A stretch of 38,561 nt of DNA from a bacterium. GTDB lineage: Bacteria > Planctomycetota > B15-G4. Shown in pieces: positions 13,301 to 20,172 of this stretch (within the stretch, counting starts at the first letter, position 1; every line of letters starts with the position of its first letter). Below the pieces are notes generated by a model that was not told where the DNA came from, made no database searches, and was given only the letters and a program-made list of their open reading frames with translations. The DNA is taken from positions 1 to 38,561 of the forward strand of contig JAUIEF010000028.1 in NCBI GenBank assembly GCA_030428785.1. Reading direction: 5' to 3'. The translations under genes were made by a program, and so were the position numbers.

Positions 13301-13414
13301 GGCGACCACGGGCGCGCTGCCGGCCGGGGCGTCCTCGCCACCGAGCCACAGGGCCACGCCCACCACGGCCCCGAGGGCCACGAGGGCGAGCGCCCCCTTC
13401 ATCCATGCTGCCAC
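10334..13414 (-). CDS. Membrane-anchored protein of repeated carboxypeptidase-regulatory-like domains
   Basis: A protein of about 1026 residues. The start is taken as the GTG at 13414, because a strong GAGGAGG lies 8-9 nt upstream; the ATG four codons later lacks one. An N-terminal hydrophobic helix (GALALVALGAVVGVALWLGG) anchors or exports it, and a Pro/Ala-rich linker follows. The rest is a series of about eight prealbumin-like (CarboxypepD_reg) units, each opening with a pattern such as LTGRVADVSGRAVRGARV, LVGRVVDDAGRALAGARV, VAGRVVDEAGNGIADARV or LTGIVVSGDTGQPLQGAPV and closing with G.F...GL..G.Y.V. These are structural or adhesive beta-sandwiches, without catalytic residues. It lies downstream of the selenoprotein-like TlpA gene on the same strand but behind a hairpin, so the two may be separate transcripts. 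A role in the periplasm or envelope is inferred. Confidence 0.8.
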   Translation of the reverse strand: MAAWMKGALALVALGAVVGVALWLGGEDAPAGSAPVVAGDAPARSKTMQAPEGAEPDAPRLQSGDVEPIAVETPAPATDAGTAAAEVAPRPKVTLTGRVADVSGRAVRGARVVFHEAAGPRLLRLGDDDEEDAEPAAPPETRTDAQGRFELTVDVPDEEQRDDDMPVVLRSRPQVAAVHEAYATLVHDVPGLVEGTTDLGVLVVQPGTQLVGRVVDDAGRALAGARVTGHHLSDQGRSGGFVRFLSGRVTEQYNADVTGPDGRFLVTGLPAGRAELVAEADGRQVGVRGDLELAEGESLDVGDIALPAGAAIAGFVMDADGAPVEGAVVTVSSMARIVVRRMEDMPRQQLGREMRLRAETDADGWFELLGLGEGQYTVHVTADGFARSSTENVPTGTRDLSVRLAVLGELIVTLRDGADRSPITGADVHAEPRADGPFMMFGESLEVEESESVPGEYVVRGAGPSGTKLIVAAEGFAALEVDGPSVPEGGSERFTVDLVPESVVAGRVVDEAGNGIADARVRLTEYVPPEPAHGGRFEFRRDVRRRIGGGEDSDPMQEATRAVTADDGTFVMRGVPAGDWELTARAEDFVASDARVISLDQGESQDDLVVELAVGGAVVGRVVEEDGTPVASVSVIVRPAAPAGGTGHDAHGRIEAMFGGGPDGPQRGTTAADGTFEVRSLPPGPYEVEIGSQRGMSMGGAMVFIGDSVQGSGDESQVRRVTVLAGEEVFVELVQPPTATLEGRVLAGGEPVEVTLVSLKAAGSFLPFGGQQVETDRYGRFTFENVEPGEYEVSTVVPGAALPETAEVKLEGGRTSEADLVFSGATLRGRVVDKTTEQGARDVTIVVTPVQETGQAQQETAISLVMVGSRGGGGSGMSMEFGGGSQSKVRTDANGDFEVRFLEPGTYTVEALGGAYIGGEVGPVEVKEGATLDDVRIEVERGATLTGIVVSGDTGQPLQGAPVSLSGPGMREMSMTENGRFTFEGLGAGDYTVEVMGSGFGGQPVASQAVSLETGEYREVDLTTGD

Positions 13415-13641
13415 AGCACGATCCTCCTCAATCAGACAGTCCGCACCGTGTGGTCGAGTCGGTCGTCCCTGGGGCGTGTCCCACCACGCCGCCGGGCCGT
13501 GCGGGCGACAGGATACGCGTCGGCGCGCCTCGAGGACCCGCGAAATCCGACCGGGCCCGGGACGACACGCATTCGCCGGATCCGCGAGCCCCGACCGACG
13601 ACGCACGGCGCGCGCGCGCGGGGCCGCCGCCGACGACGCGC

Positions 13642-13672
13642 GGCGCGCCGGGACAGAAGGCCCCGACGCGCC
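13642..13672 (-). terminator. Hairpin downstream of the TlpA-like gene
   Basis: GGCGCG-c-CGGG (13642-13652) pairs with CCCG-a-CGCGCC (13662-13672): ten base pairs with one mismatch and a 9-nt loop, starting 21 nt after the tlpA stop. There is no U-tract. Confidence 0.45.
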
Positions 13673-13693
13673 GCGGTCGACCCCCGACGTCCG

Positions 13694-14662
13694 TCAGGCG
13701 TCGTGACGCGCGAGCATGTCCTGCGCGCGCTCGCCGGAGGGCGTGTCGCCGTACTTCTTGGCCACGGACTCGAGCGCTTTCAGCGCGCGCTCGAACTCCC
13801 CCTCCCGCCACTTCTCGAGCGCCGACTCGAGCTTCTTCGCGGCGGCGAGGTCGTCCTTGGCATCCTTGTCGCGGCCGATGGACTTGGCGAGGTCCGCCGA
13901 GTCCTCCGTCCCGGGGATGCCCTCGAACGCGTCGGCGAGCTCCTCGTGGATCGCGAGCGCCCGCGCCCAGGCGCCGTCGACCTCGGCGCGCTTCGCGTCG
14001 GCCAGCCGCGCCTCGACCATCGCTTCGAGTCCCTTGACGAGCGCCTCGAGGTCCACGTCCTCCGGGTGCTCGACGAGCAGCTCCGAGGCCTCGGCCCAGA
14101 GCTTGCCGTACTCCCGCTTGGCCGCGTGCTTCGACAGCGCGCGGGCGTGCTCCTCGGGGACGGGCGGCACGACGCTCGCGCGCTTCAGCTCCGACTCGAG
14201 CCGCTCGTGACCGAACTCGCGTTCGAAGCCGCCGGGGTGCCCCGACCAGAGGATGTCACCGTCCACCCCGACGAGGAACGACGACGGGAACCCGCGGATC
14301 CCGTAGTTGGCCTCCTCGGGCGTGTCCACCATCGCGATCGGGAAGCGCATCTTGTTCTTCTCGACCGTCTTCTCGACGAGGCTCTCGGGCTCGTTGGTCA
14401 CGCCAACGACCACAAGCCCCGCGTCCCGGTACTCCTCGTACAAGGAGTTCAGGTGCGGGACCTGTGACTTGCACGGGCCTCACCAGGTGCGCCAGAACTC
14501 GATGAAGACGACCTTGCCCCGCAGCTCGGCGAGCGAGGTGTCCTCGTAGGACATCCACTCACCTTCGAACTGGGGGGCGGGGTCGCCGACACCGGGCACG
14601 ATCTTGTCGGCGGGCGGCGCCGCGACCACGGCGAGGCTGCCCGCGAGGACGAGGGAGAGCAT
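13694..14662 (-). CDS. TlpA-like thioredoxin with in-frame TGA at the first active-site cysteine (candidate selenoprotein)
   Basis: Read through the TGA at 14480-14482, this is a 322-residue protein in one continuous frame. It has a signal peptide (MLSLVLAGSLAVVAAPP), a TlpA/peroxiredoxin-type fold (GDPAPQFEGEW, LRGKVVFIEFWRTW, then the TGA as residue 61, then GPC with C64), VVVGVTNE, and the cis-proline loop GIRGFPSSFLVGVDG (P126). Residues ~155-322 are helical and charged, perhaps TPR-like. In relatives the motif is WCGPC or WATWCGPC, so the stop replaces exactly the nucleophilic cysteine, giving UGPC. Upstream and downstream halves are both well conserved, the start has a GAGGAG 7-8 nt upstream, and TGA is used as a normal stop by groEL1 and many other genes here. 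I infer selenocysteine insertion in an exported thiol-disulfide oxidoreductase. A TGC-to-TGA sequencing error or a decayed gene remain possible. Confidence 0.75.
14446..14469 (-). promoter_or_regulatory. Candidate bacterial SECIS hairpin after the UGA
   Basis: In the mRNA, CAGGU (16-20 nt after the UGA) pairs perfectly with ACCUG (26-30) around the loop CCCGC, and AGU/ACU extends the stem below a small internal loop. A competing fold pairs GUGC (6-9) with GCAC (24-27), which would leave AGGUC in the apical loop, like the AGGUC loop I recall for the E. coli fdhF SECIS and at nearly the same distance. Bacterial SECIS elements sit within the coding sequence right after the UGA, as here. The structure was judged by eye. 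Confidence 0.4.
14480..14482 (-). promoter_or_regulatory. Candidate selenocysteine codon (UGA)
   Basis: The TGA falls between W60 and G62-P63-C64 of the thioredoxin fold, at the position of the attacking cysteine. The reading frame stays open and family-like on both sides (60 codons before, 261 after). Confidence 0.7.
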
Positions 14663-14966
14663 GGAGCGACTCCTCGGGTTCGGATCGACGTCGCGGCATG
14701 TCCGCGAGCGGCGCGCATTCTAGCAGTCCGCCTCGGCGCCGCCGCCGCCGCGTGACGCCCGCCCCGGGCGATGGCGCCCGCTCCCGGACCGTGCGCTATG
14801 ATGGCGCCTCGTCGCGCACGACGGGGCACACCGGACGACGGGAGATCGCCGCGCACCGCACGGGGGGCCCGACGGCCCGCGGACCGCGCACGCGTCTCCG
14901 ACGGTCGACGACCGCCCCGTCGCGACCCTGTCTCCTCCCGATCCCGACCGACCTCGGAGCACGCTC
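14663..14966. other. 304-nt divergent intergenic region (tlpA-like / gluzincin)
   Basis: No gene is supported. TATGAT at 14797-14802 is a 5-of-6 match to a plus-strand -10 box, but it has no recognisable -35 and would give a ~155-nt leader for the gluzincin gene at 14967. The minus-strand gene has its GAGGAG ribosome binding site at the other edge. Confidence 0.35.
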
Positions 14967-16901
14967 ATGTCGTGGACCCGACCGCTCCCCCGCGCCCTGG
15001 CCGTCCTGCTCGCGCTGCTCTGCGCGACGCCCGCGGTCCCCGCCTTCGACAAGGTGCTGCTCAAGGACGGCCGGCTCATCGAGGGCAAGCTGCTCGACTC
15101 GGACGACGCCGCCTACGTGCTCCTGCGCCTCGCCGGCGTGGACATCCCGATCAACCAGGAGCTCGTCGACAAGACCTTCGTCGAGGACCTCGAGGACTAC
15201 GTCCCGAAGAACGACAAGGAGGAGCAGTACCTGAAGAAGGGCTGGGTGCTCTTCGAGGGGCGCTGGATGAGCCGCACGCGCCGCGAGAGCGAGCTCAACA
15301 AGCGCAAGAAGGAGGAGAAGGACGCGATCGACCGGGCGCGCAAGGAGCAGCGCTGGGGCAACGCGAAGGAGCTCGAGACCTCGCACTTCGAGATCAAGTC
15401 GAACTGCCCGCAGGAGATCCTCGACGACTACGCCGGCCGGCTCGAGGACTACTACGACAACTTCATGGACCACTGGTCCATCAAGCTCTCGCCGAGCATG
15501 AAGAAGGAGAAGAAGAAGTTCTTCCTGTACCGGAACTACGAGGACTTCCTGACGATCACGGAGTCGAGCCCGGGCGTGCAGGGCTTCTTCAACTGGGTGC
15601 TCGGCGAGCTGCACCTCTATCACAAGAACGAGGAGCCCGAGTACTCGGTCTCGGTGCTCTACCACGAGGGCAACCACCTCCTCACGCACCTCATCGACCC
15701 GAACTTCCGCTACCCCACGTGGATGAACGAGGGCATGGCGGAGTACTACGGCAGCGCGCAGGTCGACGAGAGCGGCGAGTTCCTCGTCGGCGGCCTCCAG
15801 TACGGGCGCATCGCGACGCTCATGACCGACCGGGAGAAGGGCAACGAGATCCCGCTCCAGGAGGTGCTCACCATCGAGCAGTCGGGCTACTCCGGGCGCC
15901 ACTACGCGTACGGCTGGAGCTTCGTGCACTTCCTCATGGAGACCCCGGAGTACGCGGGCGCGTTCCGGAAGTTCTTCGCGAAGCTGCCCGAGAACCGCGA
16001 CGTGGAGCGGAAGGTCGTGTCCGGCGCGACGCGCATCGCGGGCAAGGAGTACTCGATCGTGCTCACCGAGCCGGACCTCGACTCCGTGCTCGACGTGCTC
16101 GAGAAGACGCTCGGGCGCTCCATCGCCGAGCTCGAGCGCGAGTGGCGCGAGTTCACGGCCCAGGCCTACGGCGACCTCTCGGCGACGGCGTACTTCCGCG
16201 CGGCCCGGCTCGCGCGCGGCTTCGGCGACGTCACGGAGGAGTCCGTCTCGAACGCCTTCGAGTACTACGAGAAGGCCGTGGACCTCGGCGTGACGCTCTC
16301 CGCCTGCTACGCGGAGTACGCGGAGATGCTGCGCGAGGGCGGCACGGCCGGCCTGCGCGTCCGCCCCCCGGACATCCCGCGCGCCTGGGAGATGATCCAG
16401 AAGGCCATCGAGTACGACCCGATCAACCCGTACCACTACCTCGAGGCGGGGCACATCCTGCTCGTGGAGAGCGAGGTGCAGGAGCTCGACCAGGCCCTGG
16501 CCATGGCCGAGACCGCGCGCGCGCTCGCGCCGCGCGACTTCCTCGTGCGCACGCTGTCCGACCTGCTCGTCGCGGAGATCGAGCCGGCGCGCGAACGCAT
16601 GCACCGCGCCGCCGAGGAGGTCGCGCGCCGCGCCGAGCTCGACGAGCGCGTGTGGATCGTGCAGCCCGCCTACGTCGACGGCGAGACGGTGCCCGACCAG
16701 ATCCCCGACCTCACCACGAAGGACGTGCTCGAGCTCATCGAGGCCGGCGTCATCTCCCAGGGCGACTGGGTGTTCCAGACCTTCCGCTACGCCGACCCGG
16801 ACACGGGCGAGCTGCTGGACCCGGTCGAGAAGTGGGACAAGGAGTGGGTGGCCGTCGAGGAGGTGCCGGACTTCGCCGACGCGATCGCGGCGGCCGGCTG
16901 A
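14967..16901 (+). CDS. Secreted gluzincin-type metalloprotease (peptidase MA / DUF1570-like) with TPR-like C-terminus
   Basis: A 644-residue exported protein with a signal peptide (LAVLLALLCATPAVPA). Residues ~27-65 are a small beta segment (VLLKDGRLIEGKLLDSDD) of the kind found before many planctomycete proteases. The zinc site is HEGNH at 233-237, followed by YPTWMNEGMAEYYG with the third ligand E255, a typical gluzincin arrangement. A Lys/Glu-rich coiled stretch (~105-130) precedes it. The last third contains helical repeats resembling TPR units (AFEYYEKAVDLG, AWEMIQKAIEYDPINPYHYL, ALAMAETARALAPRD). The ATG has GGAG 7 nt upstream. A lipoprotein and an O-antigen-ligase-like gene follow on the same strand. 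The substrate is unknown; the active site looks intact. Confidence 0.75.
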   Translation: MSWTRPLPRALAVLLALLCATPAVPAFDKVLLKDGRLIEGKLLDSDDAAYVLLRLAGVDIPINQELVDKTFVEDLEDYVPKNDKEEQYLKKGWVLFEGRWMSRTRRESELNKRKKEEKDAIDRARKEQRWGNAKELETSHFEIKSNCPQEILDDYAGRLEDYYDNFMDHWSIKLSPSMKKEKKKFFLYRNYEDFLTITESSPGVQGFFNWVLGELHLYHKNEEPEYSVSVLYHEGNHLLTHLIDPNFRYPTWMNEGMAEYYGSAQVDESGEFLVGGLQYGRIATLMTDREKGNEIPLQEVLTIEQSGYSGRHYAYGWSFVHFLMETPEYAGAFRKFFAKLPENRDVERKVVSGATRIAGKEYSIVLTEPDLDSVLDVLEKTLGRSIAELEREWREFTAQAYGDLSATAYFRAARLARGFGDVTEESVSNAFEYYEKAVDLGVTLSACYAEYAEMLREGGTAGLRVRPPDIPRAWEMIQKAIEYDPINPYHYLEAGHILLVESEVQELDQALAMAETARALAPRDFLVRTLSDLLVAEIEPARERMHRAAEEVARRAELDERVWIVQPAYVDGETVPDQIPDLTTKDVLELIEAGVISQGDWVFQTFRYADPDTGELLDPVEKWDKEWVAVEEVPDFADAIAAAG

Positions 16902-16929
16902 GCGCGTCCCGCCGGACCCCGACCGCCGC

Positions 16930-16958
16930 TTGTCCGGGGCCCCGGGCCGCGATACCGT
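16930..16958 (+). promoter_or_regulatory. Promoter TTGTCC-N17-TACCGT, leaderless arrangement
   Basis: The -35 TTGTCC (16930-16935) and the -10 TACCGT (16953-16958, a TAnnnT box) are separated by exactly 17 nt. The ATG at 16966 lies 7 nt after the -10, where transcription itself would begin, so the mRNA would be leaderless. No Shine-Dalgarno sequence is present. The same -35 hexamer is used before the tRNA gene at 29.99 kb. Confidence 0.5.
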
Positions 16959-16965
16959 CGGCGCC

Positions 16966-17721
16966 ATGCGCGCACACCCGTCCCGCTGGCTCGTGATCGT
17001 CCTCGCCCTGGCCCTCGCGGGCTGCGCGGCGCCCATCCCCTCGCACCTCACGCGGCTCTGGCCCGTCGGTCACAGCGACGAGCCGTTCCTCGGCCTCTCG
17101 ACGGAGGAGGGCGTGCTCGTGCTCACGGCGCCGCACTTCCAGGTGGGCGACCTCTTCAGCATCCAGTTCCCGGTCGGCGACTCGGGCGTCGTGGACCTCG
17201 GCAAGATCGACCACCTCAACGACGACCTCGCCGTCATCCGCCCCATCACCGCGCACCTCCTGCGCGGCCGGCTCGCCGCCTCCCCCCCGCTGCCGACCGA
17301 GACGATCTACCTCGCGCGCCGCGACGACGAGGACAAGCCGTGGATGGACCCGGTGGACCGCTGGCGCGAGGGCGCGTACGGCGACTGGATCACCGTCGGC
17401 GGCGTCGACGACCCCGCGGCCTTCGCGCGCGACTTCGCGGGCAGCGGCCTCTACGTGAACCGCCGCGGCCGCTGGCAGATCTGCGGCATGCTCGCGGGCG
17501 TCACCGCCAACCTCCCCGGTGAGGACGCGGACGACGCCGGCATCGGCTACATCGGCCTGCTCGAGATCGTGCGCGTGCTGCCCGACCAGATCGACTACTT
17601 CGAGCGCGACATCAAGCCGCAGCGCCCCGACTTCGAGTTCGGCGTGCCGCTGCAGCCGAGCGACGTCGTGATCTTCGAGTCGCTCGACGAGGACGGCGAA
17701 GGCGCGTCCGGCGGTCCGTGA
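16966..17721 (+). CDS. Lipoprotein of unknown function
   Basis: A 251-residue protein with a lipobox signal sequence (WLVIVLALALAGC, cleavage before C23), so it should be anchored by a lipidated cysteine. I do not recognise the family. The mature part is mostly beta-type, with FSIQFPVGDSGVVDLG and later FAGSGLYVNRRGRWQICGM. That last segment is loosely like the serine loop of trypsin-like proteases (GxSGGPV...GxxxGI), but no His/Asp partners are clear, so I do not call it a protease. I use the ATG at 16966, because translation from the GTG at 16930 would add a non-signal extension in front of the lipobox. Its TGA overlaps the GTG start of the next gene (GTGA), so the two are translationally coupled. 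Confidence 0.65.
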   Translation: MRAHPSRWLVIVLALALAGCAAPIPSHLTRLWPVGHSDEPFLGLSTEEGVLVLTAPHFQVGDLFSIQFPVGDSGVVDLGKIDHLNDDLAVIRPITAHLLRGRLAASPPLPTETIYLARRDDEDKPWMDPVDRWREGAYGDWITVGGVDDPAAFARDFAGSGLYVNRRGRWQICGMLAGVTANLPGEDADDAGIGYIGLLEIVRVLPDQIDYFERDIKPQRPDFEFGVPLQPSDVVIFESLDEDGEGASGGP

Positions 17722-20153
17722 GCGGACGGGAGGGCCTCTCCCCGGCGACGCGCCTCGTCGCCGTCGCCGTCACGGGCGCGCTCTTCTTCGACGCGACGGC
17801 GCGGTCCTACGCGGAGCCGGGGCTCTCGACCTTCGGACGACCGCCCGAGCTCGCGGCCCTGTGGGCGACGCTCGGCGTGCTCTCCGTGCTCCTGCTCGGC
17901 GGCGCGCGTGAGCGCATCCTCTGCGCGCGGCGGCTCACGATGGTGCTGCTGCTCGCGACCTTCTTCGACGGGGCCGCGCTGCGCGCCGCGCCGGAGCTCG
18001 TCCTCGCGCTCACGGGCGTGACGCTCGCGATCGCGGGGCCGCTGCTGCGTGTCGGACCGGCCGGGCTCGCCGCGCTCCTCGCCCTGGCCTGCGCGGTGCC
18101 CGGGCTGCTCCGCTCGGACGCGCCGCAGGGTGGGCTCGACTGGGCGACGGCCGCGCTGCCCGTCGCCGCGCTCGCCGTGCTGCTGCCCTCGCTCTTCCCG
18201 GGTCGGCACGCGCGCCGTCCGGCGCTCGTCGTCGCGGCGGGCGTCGCGGTGCTGTCGCTCGCCGCGCTCTCGGGCTACCTCGCGCTCGCGCGCGGCCTCG
18301 ACCTCCCGCTCGGGGCGCTCACGGCGACGCGCCTGCGCCTCATGGGCGCGCACCCCAACCTCGGCGTGCCGCAGCTCCTGCTCGCGCTGCTGGTCGCCGC
18401 GGCGCTCGCATGGACGCCGGGCGAGACGCGGAGGGCGTGGGCGCGCGGCTCGGCGCTCGCGGTCCTCGCCGCGCTGCTCGCCGTGCAGTCGCGCACCGGG
18501 TTCCTGGCGGCGGCCGTCGCCTTCGCGCTGCTCGTCGCGCGGCGGCTGCCGTTCCGGGCGGCGCGCTTCGTGCAGCCCGTCGCGGCGGCGGCGATCGCCG
18601 TGGGGAGCCTGCTGCCGGTGGTCGGCGTCGGCTCGGGCAGCATCACGCACGCGTCGCGCGACACGGCGAGCAAGGCCGTGAGCTTCCGCGCGTCGATGTG
18701 GGAGCTCGGCCGCGACACGCTCGCCGCCGCGCCCTGGCAGGGCCACGGCCCCGCCGGCTTCCGCTACCAGGCACGGCACGCGCGGCCGTCGCGCTACGAC
18801 GGGCTGCCCAAGGTCGACCACCCGCACAACGTCGTGCTCGCCGTGGGCGGCGCGTTCGGCTGGCCCGGCCTGTTCGGGCTCGCCGCCCTCTTCGCGGCGA
18901 CCTGCCTGCGGCGGCGGGACGCGAGCCTGCTCGCGGACGGCGCCTCGGCGGCGGCGCTCGCCGTGTGGGCGACGCACGCGCTCGACCTCGGCGGGTCGAC
19001 GTCGACGCTCTACCCGGCGGTCGTGCTCGTCGCGCTCGGGCTGCGCGACGCGACCGCGCGTCCCGACGACGAACCGGCGCCGCGGGCCGCGGTCGGCGTG
19101 CCGGTCGCGCTCCTCGGGATCGCGGTGCTCGTCGCGGGCGGCTGCGGCTTCACGGGGCGCGTCCTCGTCGAACGGGCGGCGGCGGGGCTCGCCGCGGACG
19201 CGGGGGACGGCGCGCCGGACGACATCGCCCCCGAGGACCTCGACCTCGCGGCGCGGCTCCGTCCGTTCGACCCGGAGGTGCCGTACGTCGCGTCGCGGCT
19301 CGCGGAGCGGGCGGGCGACGCGGCCGCGCAGCTCGAGCGGCTGCGCGAGGCGAGCCGCCGCGACCCGACGTCGCCGCGCCTCCTGCGCGAGGAGGCCGTC
19401 GTGCGCGCGCGCCTCGACCCCGACGACCCCGAGGTCCTGCCGCTCCTCGACGTGGCGGCCTCGCTCGACCCGCGGGGCCCGCGCTCGTGGCGCGCGCACG
19501 CGGAGCTCGCGCTCGTGCTCGGCGCGCGCGGCCGCGAGGAGGACGCGCTCACCGCGCTCGTCGACGCGCTCGTCCTCCGTCCCGAGGCGATCACGCGCGC
19601 CGGCTGGGACCGGCGCGGCGACCGCGTCGTGCTCGGCCTGGGCGGCGAGCGCTCGACGAGCCTCCCCCTCGCGCGCGTGCTGCTCGCGCTCGCCCGGGAG
19701 CGCGCGGACCGCGGGGAGGGCGACCCCGCGACGGCGACCCGGCTCGCGCTGCGCGAGGTGGAGATCCTCACCGCGCTCGGGGAATTCGACCGCGCCGAGG
19801 CCGCGTGCGAGCGCCTCTTCGCCGACGACGACCTCTACCGGCACACGCGCCTCGCGACCGTCGCGATCGCGCGCGGCGATCCGGCCCGCGTGCTGCGCGA
19901 GATCGACGCGATGCCCGCGCGCTTCTTCGCCTCGCGGGTCTGGGGCATGACGGCGCTCTCGGAGACCGAGGACCTCGACGTCGAGGCCTTCGAGCGGCTC
20001 GCCGCGGAGGTCGAGGCCGAGCTGCCCGACGTCGTGTTCGAGGCCGGCACGCTGCGCGAGGTGCTCCGCGCGCGGCTGCGCGTCGCGGAGCGCACGGCCC
20101 GCGCCGACGAGGCGCTGCGTCACGCGGACGCGCTGGCCTACGCGTCGCGCTGA
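17718..20153 (+). CDS. O-antigen ligase-like polytopic membrane protein with TPR-like domain
   Basis: An 811-residue protein. The first ~470 residues contain about ten to twelve hydrophobic helices. Between them lie features of the Wzy/WaaL family: AVQSRTGFLAAAVAFALLV, then a large periplasmic loop with APWQGHGPAGFRYQ and DHPHNVVLAVGGAFGWPGL. The C-terminal ~330 residues are soluble helical repeats of TPR type (LRLLREEAVVRARL-like pairs, ALTALVDALVLRPEA, ILTALGEFDRAEAACERLF). Such proteins transfer or polymerise lipid-linked glycans in the envelope. The GTG start overlaps the lipoprotein stop, so this is the last gene of a short operon that ends at a bidirectional hairpin. Whether it ligates or polymerises, and on which glycan, cannot be read from the sequence. 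Confidence 0.75.
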   Translation: MSGREGLSPATRLVAVAVTGALFFDATARSYAEPGLSTFGRPPELAALWATLGVLSVLLLGGARERILCARRLTMVLLLATFFDGAALRAAPELVLALTGVTLAIAGPLLRVGPAGLAALLALACAVPGLLRSDAPQGGLDWATAALPVAALAVLLPSLFPGRHARRPALVVAAGVAVLSLAALSGYLALARGLDLPLGALTATRLRLMGAHPNLGVPQLLLALLVAAALAWTPGETRRAWARGSALAVLAALLAVQSRTGFLAAAVAFALLVARRLPFRAARFVQPVAAAAIAVGSLLPVVGVGSGSITHASRDTASKAVSFRASMWELGRDTLAAAPWQGHGPAGFRYQARHARPSRYDGLPKVDHPHNVVLAVGGAFGWPGLFGLAALFAATCLRRRDASLLADGASAAALAVWATHALDLGGSTSTLYPAVVLVALGLRDATARPDDEPAPRAAVGVPVALLGIAVLVAGGCGFTGRVLVERAAAGLAADAGDGAPDDIAPEDLDLAARLRPFDPEVPYVASRLAERAGDAAAQLERLREASRRDPTSPRLLREEAVVRARLDPDDPEVLPLLDVAASLDPRGPRSWRAHAELALVLGARGREEDALTALVDALVLRPEAITRAGWDRRGDRVVLGLGGERSTSLPLARVLLALARERADRGEGDPATATRLALREVEILTALGEFDRAEAACERLFADDDLYRHTRLATVAIARGDPARVLREIDAMPARFFASRVWGMTALSETEDLDVEAFERLAAEVEAELPDVVFEAGTLREVLRARLRVAERTARADEALRHADALAYASR

Positions 20154-20167
20154 CCGCGGACGCGGTC
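20152..20167. terminator. Bidirectional hairpin between convergent genes
   Basis: GACCGC-GGAC-GCGGTC forms a 6-bp stem with a tetraloop in the 19-nt gap between the O-antigen-ligase-like gene and the convergent membrane protein gene. It is symmetric and could serve both strands. Confidence 0.4.
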
Positions 20168-20172
20168 CCGCG

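Noticed and set aside
14480..14482. TGA read as tryptophan or glycine (alternative genetic code)
   Set aside because: groEL1, groES, radical SAM and many other genes in the window end normally at TGA, so a general code change is not supported.
13694..14662. Two separate genes or a plain pseudogene instead of one selenoprotein
   Set aside because: Both halves are family-like, share one frame without any shift, and the stop falls on the catalytic cysteine. Independent genes would need an unlikely start directly after the motif.
14797..14802. TATGAT as a firm promoter for the gluzincin gene
   Set aside because: No -35 partner and an untypically long leader; kept only as a weak note.
16966..17721. 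Lipoprotein as an active trypsin-like protease
   Set aside because: The serine-loop-like segment (GSGLYV) has no recognisable His or Asp partners.
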